Shown here in pieces: positions 43,197 through 54,317 of a stretch of DNA of 64,000 nt. Position 1 is the first letter of the stretch. Each line of letters opens with the position of its first letter. The notes under the pieces are model-generated. The model was not told the DNA's origin and did no database searches. It worked only from the letters and a program-made list of their open reading frames with translations. Origin of the DNA: Linnemannia elongata (lineage: Eukaryota; Mortierellomycota; Mortierellomycetes; Mortierellales; Mortierellaceae); NCBI GenBank assembly GCA_036320915.1, contig JAXBDG010000014.1, positions 1,488,001 through 1,552,000 on the forward strand. Reading direction: 5' to 3'. Made by a program: the position numbers and the translations under genes.

Positions 43197-45230
43197 TTAG
43201 GCAAGGATGTGAAGACCAGTCAGCTGCTCCTTGAGCCAAACCAGACACGGTGGTACTCCGCTCACAAGCATCAGCGCATCGTCCTCGCACAAAAAATCAG
43301 CGGATCGCAACTTTGACCAGTGCTTGGCCATCCACTCCACCTCAGCCTGACCGATCAAGCACTCATCAAAACTGACCGAGACATTGAAGGATCCATGCAG
43401 ATGTTCCAGCTTATTAAGACCCGACAAAACGCCCAGCCAGCTACGATCCTTGCTCTTCATACCACCTCCCAGTGTCAACAGTCCCGGGAAGCACCGCCTG
43501 CTGTATGAAGGCACTTCCAGTTCCAACAACCCTGGGAAGCATCGCTTGCTGTGTACAAGTGCTCTTTTGTACTGGCCGGCTTCGCCGCTGTCATCCGCAG
43601 GGCTGACCAGCACCTGAAGCGTAAGCCGTCTAAGATTCGTCAATGCTCCAATCTGTCGGTAGAATGCGTCCAAGTTCCTAAGGCAGGTCTGTTGCTCCGA
43701 AGGAAGGTCATCCCAGTCGAGATCCGGAATATCCATGTCACCCAGATCGATCACGAGTCCGAGTAGTGTAAGCTTGGTCGACACCCATTCTCGGGAGGTG
43801 GCATCCTCGAGAGTGAGGAAGCTCTCGCGATTGTCAAAGTGCGCGGCGTCAAACGTCTCCAGGAGTGGACAGCTGCAAAGGATCTTCTGGATGGTCTCAC
43901 TGCATACCTCACACTTGTCAAAATTAATAGAGGTCAAAGATCCGGCGTGTCGCTGGAGTGCTGGCCAGAATGTATCTTCGCTCTCACGCAAAAATGTGGC
44001 AGCCAAAGAGTTGAGAGACGTCGTCGGCATCGCTTGAATGATAGGCATGAGCAATGATAGGCACTCGTCCAGCGGGCTTGAACTCTGAGCAAGGTTTCGG
44101 ACCTTGGGACATTTTACGACAGCGACTCGACCAATAACATCAGCGTCAACCCGATCGACAGTCACTGGTTTGCGGATTCGAGGTAAACCCAACGTAATGA
44201 CTTCAGGAATGTAATCCAGAATGACGAGCAGATCCTCCACCACCGGCAGGTAGGGTCCAGAGAGAGAAAAATCCACCAGATTGCCGAGAGTGGGCAATTG
44301 TCGAAGGAGAGGGGCCTCCAGTGTCCTGGCAGCAATGGCCAGCCGTCTTGATTCTCCAAGATAGTTGTTGTAGTCAATCCGCAACATCTTGAGCGACTGT
44401 GGGCAGCTGAAGAATATAGCTGCCAGGACTCGATCCGACCAAGAATCGGGAACCCAGATACCCAAAACCAGTGTCTCCAGCTGCGTATATGCAGAGAGGA
44501 TCCTAGTGAACTTCTCGAGCGCCATTTTGTCCCTGATCAGGATGTCGTACACGTGGATGACTTGTAGGTGAGGGCTCTGTCGCAGCAATCCGACGAGCTG
44601 TACAGCTTGAAAGTCGGCATGCTTGTCGAGGATCTCGAAGCTGGCGTGGTCAATGATCGAGTACCGGTAGCGGAAGTGGGTCAAGTTGGTTAGAGGAGGA
44701 AGAAGTAGTCCTGGGATAGGATTGATTGGCTGAAGCGTCATTCTGGCGACATGCGGAGTGACCATCATGCTGGTAGCTGGAACCGAAGCTGTGGTCGTGG
44801 TTGTATTGTCATTTTGATACCGTTTCCCGCCGAGGTCGGACGTCGTTGACTCAATCGCAGTCGCAGGAGTGTCGGAAGGCAATCCGGCGAGTTCATGAAG
44901 GATTCTGTCGATGGTGGCAACGGTGGCGACAGCGGCGACAACTGCAAGTTCTTTTGGGTAGTACTGATCAAGAGTGATCTGGACCAACGAGATGCTCTGG
45001 ATATGGTCGACGTTCCGTGTCCAGGCTTTGAGTGCCTCTGAGGACTCAGCCAGTCTCTTGTAGTTGGTGATGTTGTTGAGTTCGAGACTGTGATGTAGGA
45101 AGTGGGTGCAAGGAGTGAGTGCGGTGCGACATGTGCGCATGCAACTCAAGATATCCTTTTTGTCGAGATGAGCTCCAAGCTTGGCGACGAGTTTCTCACT
45201 CTCGAAGAACCGGGTCACAGCTGAGGTCAT
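43197..45230 (-). CDS. F-box/LRR-like protein, intronless
   Basis: This is a 677-aa single-exon protein starting MTSAVTRFFESEKLVAKLGA. The first 50 residues fit a divergent F-box (LGAHLDKKDILSCMRTCRTAL). The remainder has irregular leucine-rich segments such as LLRQSPHLQVIHVYD, YTQLETLVLGIWVPDSW and FSLSGPYLPVVEDLLVILDYIP. Near the C-terminus a segment is duplicated (RCFPGLLELEVPSYS and RCFPGLLTLGG). It is probably an SCF receptor. It lacks the F-box intron that the four-gene subgroup shares, so it belongs to a different branch. The frame is open upstream but without an ATG. Confidence 0.78.
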   Translation of the reverse strand: MTSAVTRFFESEKLVAKLGAHLDKKDILSCMRTCRTALTPCTHFLHHSLELNNITNYKRLAESSEALKAWTRNVDHIQSISLVQITLDQYYPKELAVVAAVATVATIDRILHELAGLPSDTPATAIESTTSDLGGKRYQNDNTTTTTASVPATSMMVTPHVARMTLQPINPIPGLLLPPLTNLTHFRYRYSIIDHASFEILDKHADFQAVQLVGLLRQSPHLQVIHVYDILIRDKMALEKFTRILSAYTQLETLVLGIWVPDSWSDRVLAAIFFSCPQSLKMLRIDYNNYLGESRRLAIAARTLEAPLLRQLPTLGNLVDFSLSGPYLPVVEDLLVILDYIPEVITLGLPRIRKPVTVDRVDADVIGRVAVVKCPKVRNLAQSSSPLDECLSLLMPIIQAMPTTSLNSLAATFLRESEDTFWPALQRHAGSLTSINFDKCEVCSETIQKILCSCPLLETFDAAHFDNRESFLTLEDATSREWVSTKLTLLGLVIDLGDMDIPDLDWDDLPSEQQTCLRNLDAFYRQIGALTNLRRLTLQVLVSPADDSGEAGQYKRALVHSKRCFPGLLELEVPSYSRRCFPGLLTLGGGMKSKDRSWLGVLSGLNKLEHLHGSFNVSVSFDECLIGQAEVEWMAKHWSKLRSADFLCEDDALMLVSGVPPCLVWLKEQLTGLHILA

Positions 45231-46760
45231 GGTGGCGTCAACTGCGACAATGGAAAGGAGGAGTACAACGAGGAAGAGAGTGGGAAGGTGATGTTGCGTA
45301 AGACAAGGGTTGCGTGACAAGTGAAAGGATTGAAAGGGGTACTTGAGAAATGCGAACAAGAAAAAGAAGTAGGTGGTGATGGATGGATAGATTTAAGAGA
45401 GAGGCGGATGGATATGGATGAATGTGCACAGAGGCAAGAAAAGAAAGAGAAAAAGAAAAAAAGGCTGCGACAACTGAAGATCAATAGAATAAATGATGAG
45501 ATGATGCTTTTTCACTCTTATGTCACTGCACTCACTCATCGAAGATTTAGTAGTAAGCTTAAATTTTTATCGCATGAAAATGGATCCGTACTGCACATCC
45601 AGACACTTCTAACAATATCTATCAAACATGGCCGAAGCACCACTATACATGATTTTTTTGATTCAGTTTTATTTGTTAGCTAAACTCCAAAAGTGTATGA
45701 GTAGATGCTCAGAGAGAAAGAAAAAAGAGAGAAACAATGGATGCCACGGGTAAAGGCACAAACCCGGAAGCTCCTTCTGCAACCAGACCAACCATCTTAG
45801 GATTTTCTTTTGGTTTGACACACAAAATGAGTCTCATGCAGCTTTAGCCGGTGACAATGAATTGTACTCATCCATCTCCACCATGACATCGATCGGTTCT
45901 GATAGAAAGTCCAACTTTTTAAGTCCTAGAAACACAAAAACATACGCAGCCCAGCGCGCTGCTGGCTGTAGCCTCTATTAAGGGACCGATACAAGAGTTA
46001 ATGAATCTGTTTGCATCGCCATTTTATAGTTTTGAAAATACCGAAGTGTCATAACGCTTACCCGATCCTGCCTTTAGGTTTGCAGATTGCGCAACCCTGT
46101 ACTCTACTTGTACAACCAGCCGTGCGGAGACACGCTACGGCCGGTGGACATATCCTTATCGACCCTACAGGCGTTACAGTAACTGACAGAATTATGTCCA
46201 GGGCTGCCGTTATGACAAGAAAGGTGGAGAAAATGGGTCGCATTGTTGACGTGGCGGACGGGATGGAGAAGGCGGAAGAGGATGGAAGAGGATGGAGATG
46301 AACGGATGTGAGATGAGGGATTCAAAAGTCTTTTGTAATGGTCCGTTGTTAAGGGTTTGAGAAGCTTTCCTATCTCATGCGACTCTAAAATCCCGCCAAA
46401 GGGCAACATTACGCGACTGTATCAAGAAAGGTGGATACAGAAGGCGTTAAGGGGCGGTATTAAGGGACATCTCCAAGGGGCAATACCAAAGGACGGCATC
46501 AGTGAATGATATCCAAGCATAACAACAATCAGGAGCAAAGCAAAATCATGGGCATGGCGTTGTTTATCTTTGATCTTTCTATATTGGCTCTTTCGATCCT
46601 TGCTTTATACATCTTCATTTTGAAAGGTTGCTCTTACCTGGTGACAGACCATGTCTACCGGGGATGGCGGACTAGTCGTTGAACAAGCTAGTAAGGTCAC
46701 CAACATTGCTCTACGGTCCTTTTTAGAAGGCATGCACGCTTGAGTAGTAAAAACTAAAAA

Positions 46761-46806
<46 letters not shown>

Positions 46807-48412
46807 GTGTCCCTAATCATCTGCATTGTTTTGACTTGTCTCATTAGCTTACAGGGAACTGCCTGCCGCGAACTGCCCTGGAAGGGTGCTTTGATAGAAC
46901 TCACTCTAGTTGCCCATTAGTCCCTCCGGCATACACCGGTACCTCGTGTACTCCAACCCCTAAATCCATTCAGTTGTCGCCAAAACGATACCGTCACCTA
47001 ATAAAGTAAAGGAGAGATATAATAAAATGATATTGAGTCTCCATACCCAGCGATTTTTTTTTTTTTTGCGATTTAAACAAAGCACATCTCTCTCCTCTTC
47101 AATTTGAGCACGAGTTGGAGTAGTAGTACGGGCAGCATGGACTAGTAATTAGACCTCGTTTTCTGACTCTCTCTTTTTGCTGATTGCAATGATCTCGTAG
47201 TTTATCCCAAAATGACAGCCTCTTGTTCTCTCTTGGGTTGTGTAACCAAAATCATCAACGATAGCCATTGTTGCTTTCTGTTCCCATATGGAGCAATAAT
47301 GATCAAAAGTAATACTCTATCATGATCGGCTGCCAGGAGGGAGACCCGCTCGCTAATTCTGCTTTCACTGTTTTCACTCCCTGCTTTATCTCGTTCCTTT
47401 ACTATTGGGTGTGTGTCAGAGCGAGAATGGTCCAAGCAAGACAGATAAGCTAAATAAATCTTCACCCAATAGGACCGAGTGAAGCATGACATAAAAAAGC
47501 AGGAAAAGCAACAAGGGAAATTTTTGAGAGACACACAGGGGTTGATCAAAAAAAACAAAGCCAATGCTTTACTGTACCCTAAAAAAACTTTATGCATAAA
47601 GGACGAAAAATGACATGGATGCGAGAAAATGGGTAGAAGTAAGAGGGGAGAAAGGCAGGGAGGGAGGAGGGGGAGGAGGAAGGAACATATTTGGCGAGCC
47701 AAGGCACCCACTCTTCTGACTATGCTCGTATGAAATCAAAAGAATGATGTTCGACAGAAAGGTCAACCCCTTTCTAAATAGTACAATGCTTTCACTCCAT
47801 CCTTCGTTCTGTCTGACCATGGTGCGAATGTGAATCACCTGCTCTCATTCCTTTGCTTCAATGTCTTGTATCCCTGACGAGAAATTCACTTTGGGTGACA
47901 CAAAAAACCAACTCTTTCACCCAAGCAGTCTCAAGGCAGATGAAATCAAGAAAAAAAGGAGGGGGTGAAACATCTAAAAGGAAAACAACGGTCGAGCCCT
48001 TACCCTTTTCCTTTTTTGAGAGACAAAGGCATGCACAAGGCATAGAGAAGGGTTTGAGGTAGAGACATGTTTTTCATGCAATCCATTGTGCACTTTTTTA
48101 TTTTTTTCTTTTTCTTGAAGAATATCAAGCAGATGGCATGGACAACCCTAAAACTTCCCCTGCAAGAATGCATGGCCGCCCATGGCCTCTCTTTCTCTTT
48201 CCATCCCCTTAAAATCAAGATTTGCGTGGAGGCCTCATTAACTTTCTTTACTGATTTGTTTGTTATTTATCTTTCACTCTCTTTCTTTCTCTCTTTTCTC
48301 TCGCATCACCTGTTCCCCTTTTTCCTTTCATCTTTCCCTCTCATCCTTCCACTCTGTTCACCACACTCGCCTCCTCTCCTACTTCATCAAAACACAACAG
48401 CGACAGCCAAAG
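45231..48412. other. Long intergenic region, no supported gene
   Basis: About 3.2 kb. The left end is the upstream region of the minus-strand F-box gene. There is a weak coding-like segment on the plus strand at about 46060-46300 (GGHILIDPTGVTVTDRIMSR) with no ATG start and no recognised family. An A43 run lies at 46763-46805. The right end (about 48240-48370) is CT-rich and is probably the leader of the next F-box gene. Other frames are short or composition-driven. Confidence 0.4.
46763..46805 (+). repeat. Poly(A) tract
   Basis: Forty-three consecutive A residues are preceded by AAAAACTAAAAACT. No flanking direct repeat or retrotransposon reading frame was found, so this is either a simple repeat or the tail of a decayed retroposed sequence. 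Confidence 0.8.
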
Positions 48413-50525
48413 ATGTTCTGGACATGCCAACCCGTCAAGAAAAGAAAAGACACCGATAAGTTGACAAGATCGAATGCCTTTGCACCCTGCAACCGAGTGC
48501 TCGCCATCCCCGAACTCAGGGACCTCCTATACTCCTTCTTCCCTTCCGGACTCTCAACCACCACCACTACTACAACAAACAAAAGCAGCAAGAACCCCAA
48601 GGGTGCATCATGTATGCTCGTCTGTCGGCACTGGAACAGGTAAACAAATCATTTACTCTGACCCTGGTGCACTTCAATTTTATACTCTTTGTTCTTTCTC
48701 TACCCTCTACTTTTTCGTAACCCTGCTCTCTTTGTTTTTAATTGTCCTTTCCTTCAGCTATTTTGCACCTTACCTGTGGAGTGCGATCTCACTGACAAAC
48801 CAGAAGCACTACGACTTTGCCCAGGTCATCCAAGCACAGGGTTACCGCATCCGAAAATTCTCCTGCAGTAAAGTCGACAAGTCCATCCTCATCTCCCTCG
48901 TACAACACTGCCAGTCCCTGGAAGAGCTCGATCTCGGGTTTGAGGAGAAGTCCTTCTGGATGCAATACAGCTTTTTGGAGCATATATTTATTAACCTTGC
49001 GCAGACTCAACAGCGGCATCTGCAGGATTGGGAGAAGGGGTACGGAGGGCGGGGGTTGAGGAAGGTGGAGATCACGCTGAATATGTTGGACTTTCGACCG
49101 AGGATGCTCTGGAGTCTGTGTCAGTTGCCATATCTAAGGGACTTGACGATCAATGCGAATGGGAGTATAGGAGACGAAGAATCGTTGCAGTACCTGGAAG
49201 AGGTTACGTTGTACCTGTTGGAGTGCTGCCCGAGGCTGGAGAGTTTTACAGTCCACTACAATGCGTTGGCGATTCATCGCCATCCGTTCGAGTACCGCAA
49301 TTGGCTCAAGGAGAAGGTCGAGACAGAGACGACGCGGGGACCCTTGACTCCTCAGGACGCCCTTGTTCGTTGTCGCCACATTTCGTCTACTACTGCAAAG
49401 CGATTGTCTGGGTGGCCTTCGGAGAAGCAAGGCGATTGTTATGAACGAGTATCAGCCGCACAGTATAGCGCGCAGAAGCCCAAGACATGGGATCTCCGAC
49501 GATTGGCCCTGTATGGATTCAGGCCCGACACCAGTGTCCTGCCTCGGATATTCTCTCGCTGCCCACGCCTGGAAGAGATCGGGATCCATCTTGGCTGGTC
49601 CGTCATCGAGGCCGACACCTGGACCTCTCTTGCAACACACTGCCCCAACCTTAAGGTTCTCAATATCTCTGGATACTCATACCAGTACCGCGAGTACGAC
49701 GTCCTCTCTATCCCTGAACTCCTCGCCATGTTTCCAAGACTGGAGACCTTCAATGCCAAGGATTATCCACGCCAGGATTTCAACCTTCAAACCCTTGACT
49801 CGTCCTTAATCACATACGAAGAGAAGAACGGTGGCAAGCAGCAGGGTCACTTGTTGAAATCTTTCTCTCTGGTGGGCCACGGCTCAGGATCGCTACCCAA
49901 GGTCCTGGATGTTCTGTCGTCGAGATCTTTCACCCACCTCCAAGAGCTGAAGATCGAGCACGTGTTCAGTTCTCCTTCCCCTTGGCTGCAAGCCAAAGCA
50001 GAGACACCCAATATCAGCACCGAGGGCAATCTATTAGATTTCACTCGGTCATGGGATGTCGTCGCTCGAACCCTCGTCAAGCTGGATCTGCACGGAGTGC
50101 AATTTCCGGACAAGGCGACGACAGTCAAGTTCTTCAGGCGCCTACAGGATTTCAAATCTCTGTGTGTCCTCCGCGCCTCACCTCACCACCTCAAAGACCT
50201 CATCTCTACCACCAGTTCGCCCATCTCAACCCCACTCACTGTTACCACCAGCCCAGGAGACATTCCCCTCCTCCCCACTGTCGACTACCGCTTCCCCCAC
50301 ATCCAAGACCTTCTCATCCCCAAAAAATGGTCTGGTGCCATATCTGATCAAGACGATTCAGATACCCTAACCCTTGATGATATCCTGTTCCTTCTCGCAA
50401 CAACCCCTTCCCTCAAAACTCTCTCGCTTGCCAGGAACTTGATCTCATTCGAGACAGCTACCTTTGTCCGAGGGTCGTTTCGCCAGGTGTGCCTTGATAC
50501 CAACCATGAAGAGTCCCTATTGTAG
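48413..50525 (+). CDS. F-box/LRR protein
   Basis: This is a predicted SCF substrate receptor of 664 aa, encoded by exons 48413-48639 and 48758-50525. The 118-nt phase-2 intron cuts the F-box at VCRHWN and joins S-YFAPYLWSAISL, the same position as in the 8.3-10.3 and 11.1-13.2 kb genes. The start is MFWTCQPVKKRKDTDK. A Thr/Asn-rich insert (TTTTTTT) interrupts the F-box region. LRR segments include LVQHCQSLEELDLGFEEKS, CPRLESFTVHY, CPRLEEIGIHLGWSV and HCPNLKVLNISGYSY. A polyadenylation signal, AATAAA, lies at 50544-50549. It is the only plus-strand member of the subgroup and is 35 kb from the others. Confidence 0.87.
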
Positions 50526-51430
50526 GTCTCTCGATTTGTGACGAATAAAAAGGTGGAAAAAGGCAAGCAATATCGTCTGTGCGTTTCTTTTCTCACTGTC
50601 GGAGGTGTCATCGATTATTTATTTACTTTGGGAATTAAACCTGCTTTTGGCATTACCTATCCCCTTGCCCTTTACACCTTCCTTTCAATTTTTCGCTTTT
50701 CCACTTGTTACTCTCCTCATTGACCCTTCCCTAGTACTATTGACCTCGCACCCCCTCAACCTATATCTCTCTCACAAGGAATGGGATGAAATAAAATCGG
50801 CACCGTCAGAACTTCACCCTCGCTGACATGTATTTTTTACACACCCAAAGAATACTCCCTTATCGTCAAGTATGATTACGGTTACCAGATTTCGGTTTCC
50901 AGCTTTCATGAAGGCATACCTTCCTACTTATGTTACCAGTTGTAAGGCGTTACTACAACATAGAGAAAAGTTAGGGATGTCGCTCATTGGACAAACCTAC
51001 AAAAAAAAACGAGCGGCTTTCTTTTGTGTTTGCAGTACAAGACTTTGTTCAAAATGCAAGAAATAAATGTACCGCCATTGATTGAGGTCACATTATGTTC
51101 TATTCAAGCAGACACACCTTTTTGATAGATAAGTAGCTTTATTATGCCTTGGCATACCACAAACCGAGCAGTGGGAAGGTCGCTTTATCACTGCAATCTC
51201 TCCATCGAAGTCCTACTCCCCTTCGGTTTGTTAGACCCATTGAATGGCGTTTTTTCCCTTGTCCATGTCGGAATTGATGTCAGCCCTGTGCTTGTTATGT
51301 GTACTTGATTTTTTTGAGGGCTTCAATTGGCGGATTGAACCTCTGTTTACACGCTAATCGACGCGTCTTTTTGGATGACCTTGAGCGTGGCTTGAGAAAA
51401 CATCATTAATCAGTGCTGCCGGTAATCTTG
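50526..51430. other. 3' flank and unassigned sequence
   Basis: The F-box 3' UTR is followed by sequence with no supported gene. TATTTTTT and CT-rich stretches occur at 50640-50720. The kinase relic begins further right. Confidence 0.4.
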
Positions 51431-51546
51431 AGAACACTCCCAACCTAAAGGATGTTCTGTTGCTTGAGATCCCTGTGAATGATCTTCTTTCCGTACAAAC
51501 ACTAAAGCCCCAATGCGATGTCTTGGGCGTGCTTCCTCACCATGTT
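51431..51546 (-). pseudogene. Protein kinase catalytic-loop relic
   Basis: The minus strand reads AQDIALGL, a TAG stop, CLYGKKIIHRDLKQQNIL, another stop, then VGSVLKITG. HRDLKxxN is the kinase catalytic loop, and VLKIT corresponds to the strand before DFG, although DFG itself is lost. The stop replaces the residue before the usual YLH position. No complete lobes were found, so this is a decayed fragment. It may have come from a kinase-Sel1 type protein. The source family cannot be fixed. Confidence 0.65.
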
Positions 51547-51669
51547 GTGATGGGTTGAAAAAAGTAGAGCGTCTACAGTGCTTGAGTCAATTTAGAGTAA
51601 ACCCCCCAGTGTAAGGACTCGGTGACTGCTAAAGGTCAATAAAATGTCGTCAAAGCTACACTCGACTAT

Positions 51670-52205
51670 TTCATCACACCGAATACGCCATCAAAAGGAG
51701 AACAGTAGCTTGTCAGCCTCGTTGAAAAGATTGTCGCCAAGTCCTTGCGTGAAGAGACAAACAAGCTCTTCGTAGAACTCCTTGCAGATAGCAACGTCAA
51801 GGTAATAATAACAGCTTGTTTGGTCCTTTCAAACTGAGGAAAAACAAAGAGGTTCATCAATATTCGGTACCAAGACTCAGCCCGAGAATCGCCCCAAGAA
51901 TTGACTGACACACGAGTGCAACTAGATTGTTAGGTGAAAAAATCTTAGATGCATCCAAAATATTGCGACAGCAACAAGCATCTGCATATGGCGATGTTGG
52001 AGATACGGATAGAAAGGTCGATTTGATCGTCATGTACAAGAACATCGAGCTGTCTACTATGGAGTTCAAGCGTACAGGCATCTCAGGCAAGGATTTCACC
52101 GTCCAGTCTCCCAAGAACCTCAGACTAGGCAGATGTCTACAAGAAGCGCACGCAGCCTATGAGTCCAAAGATGTATCTGTGATTATGGGCGATGTAGGCA
52201 TGTGA
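51670..52205 (+). pseudogene. Relic of an uncharacterised PD-(D/E)XK-like protein
   Basis: Two coding blocks are separated by an intron-like gap. The first is LVSLVEKIVAKSLREETNKL to about 51800, ending at a GTAATA donor. The second runs from about 51935 to the TGA at 52205. It includes GEKILDASKILRQQQAS, GDTDRKVDLIVMYKNIELS, then MEFKRTG and KNLRLGRCLQEAH. RKVDLI followed by EFK resembles the D...ExK signature of PD-(D/E)XK nuclease folds. A stop precedes the first block and no start codon is available. I recall similar proteins in Mucoromycota with no known function. Assignment to a nuclease fold is inference only. Confidence 0.5.
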
Positions 52206-54317
52206 ACTTTATCAACCAAGCATATGTGTAAGTAAACTAAATATTTTAGAATGCATATTATCGCGCACTTGTAAGTCAATGAGATTCGAGAGGATGCCGC
52301 GGTGTCATTGGTTTTAAATCTCCACCCGTTACTCTGCTATAACCGTTTCAATCATACTGAAGAGCATTTATCCTTTTTTTTTCGCTCTGATAAGCCCAAA
52401 TACGGCATCCACGACTCAAGTTACCCTCAACATCAGGCCGGACCGTCCAGATTTCAGGGTGGCATGGGATGATGCTGAAATCGCGCTCGGAGAAGTGACC
52501 GGTATGGCTTAAAAGGTCCGACAAGAAGCAAAATGGCTGGGATTTGTAACGCCCTTCTGAGATTCGGCAAGGCGGTCCTAGGGGCGGGAGCTGACTCGGT
52601 CTCCCTGGTCCAGGTGGTTTAGGACTTTGGCACTATCTGGAAAATGTGCACATCGGTCCATGGGTTGTATATCGCAATTGAAACTAATGCCTACGAATCT
52701 TTATACAGTTTAAGGACTTCAGCATCATTAGCCCCCCCCCCTTGTAGCTTTAGATACTATATTTTTTTGATTGGAATGAAGCACATTTGTACCAGTTTGC
52801 ACAGCGACCTTAACTGATCTCAAATCATTATTTTGATAGAAGGAAGCTTCATTTTTATCAAGATCATCATGAAATGCCTCAAGTTTTATGTGTCAATAAG
52901 AAAACTACGTACAGCGATGACTATGAATCTTCTAAGCATGCTTTTTGACGACCAGGCAAATACTTTCAATCCCCCCCCCCCGTTTTCAACGTTTAATAAA
53001 GCAAAGAACGAGGGTAGTGCGTACCTCCCGAAAGGCATGTGCACCATAAAGATCCCCAAGTCTCAGCGGGTCTTTTTTTTTTTTTTTTTTTGTGGTCCCT
53101 CTTTTACGAATATGCCATACAAAATGGGGATGGAGTAGAGTACAGAAAAAAGTATTTGCAGATGGTGTGTGTGCGCTTGCTGCCATGTCAGGTCCCGGGT
53201 ATATCTGTCCTCAAGGAGAGTGTATGGAGGACAAGACGCTCAAGGCGTTGAGGCGTGTAGTCATGAGGCAGTTCATAACCACTCTCGGGAAAAGCCTATA
53301 CTGGTTGCTGCAAAAGTAAATAAAAGGCAAAAAGCGTTCGTAATACGGCGCTGCACTGTTGCAACAGACTTTTCTCTCACCCGATAGGAAAGGAAGACTA
53401 AGAGGGATTGGATGCATGCATATGCGGATCTGATGGCATATTAGAGCCTGAGACGAACAAGTTTGTAAACAACCTTTTTTTCATCTGTCTTGCTTAGAGA
53501 GATGATCAACCGTGTCTACCTTTAAGACCTAGGAACTGCCACCGTGTTGATTCCCTCCCTATCCCTCTCCTTTTTCAACCAAACTCTAAACCTCGGCGCA
53601 TACTTGAAAGGTCCTCTCACCAAATAGCATTTGCTAGACAAGAAAAAGAACACGGTACGAAAAAACAGAAAAAAAAAAAAGATGCTTAGAAATCCATCCC
53701 ATCCCCCCTCTACGCAGATCGAGTGAAAGAATTCCTGCTCGTCGGTAAAATTATCCTTTGTCGTTGAGCCCTTATCTTTTTTAAACTCGTCCTATCGTCT
53801 TGTTTGTTTCTCCTCAACAAAAAATAAAAGAACCGTGAACGCCGTTAGTTTGCTAGAGTTTCGAACGAAGCCATGAATAAAAGCATATCGTCGTTAAAGC
53901 GTGTCACTTTTGAAAAGCGTGTCACCAAAGCGTGTCACTCTCTTTGTGCTCAGTCAGCATTCTGACAAATTGAAACTTTTTGTGTGAACTAGCGTTGTGG
54001 ATGTGTGGGTTTGCTAATGGGATAGAAACAGTGGAGTGATCAAAAGAAGAGAGAGAGAGGGAGAGAGGAAATGAGACCATCGTTGGGCGGAATTAGCGAA
54101 TGCAAGTCGATGCATAAAGGACAATGGCTTGGGAGATATAAAAACGGCACGGTTCGCTCCTCTTTTCAGTGCTTTTCATCATTCACCATCATCCTCTTCA
54201 CTCATCAATTCGCCTCCTTATTCCTCTTCCTCTTTTCCCTATACTTTCCCCCTCTTCCCACGCTCATTTTCACTCCCCTTCCAACACAACCTTCCACCCA
54301 CCAACCTATTAAAACCA
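52206..54317. promoter_or_regulatory. Intergenic region and SDR-gene leader
   Basis: No gene is seen from 52206 to about 54050. The region has C-runs at about 52732-52741 and 52972-52981, a T18 run at about 53071-53091, and three copies of AAAGCGTGTCAC at 53896-53938. The last 180 bases hold the TATA box and a CT-rich leader of the next gene. Confidence 0.4.
54137..54144 (+). promoter_or_regulatory. TATA box of the SDR-type gene
   Basis: TATAAAAA, about 175 bases upstream of the start codon, is followed by a CT-rich leader from about 54160. Confidence 0.65.

Noticed and set aside
47202..47711. 169-codon minus-strand frame
   Set aside because: It has no domain, splice context or codon pattern, and overlaps another equally weak frame on the same strand.
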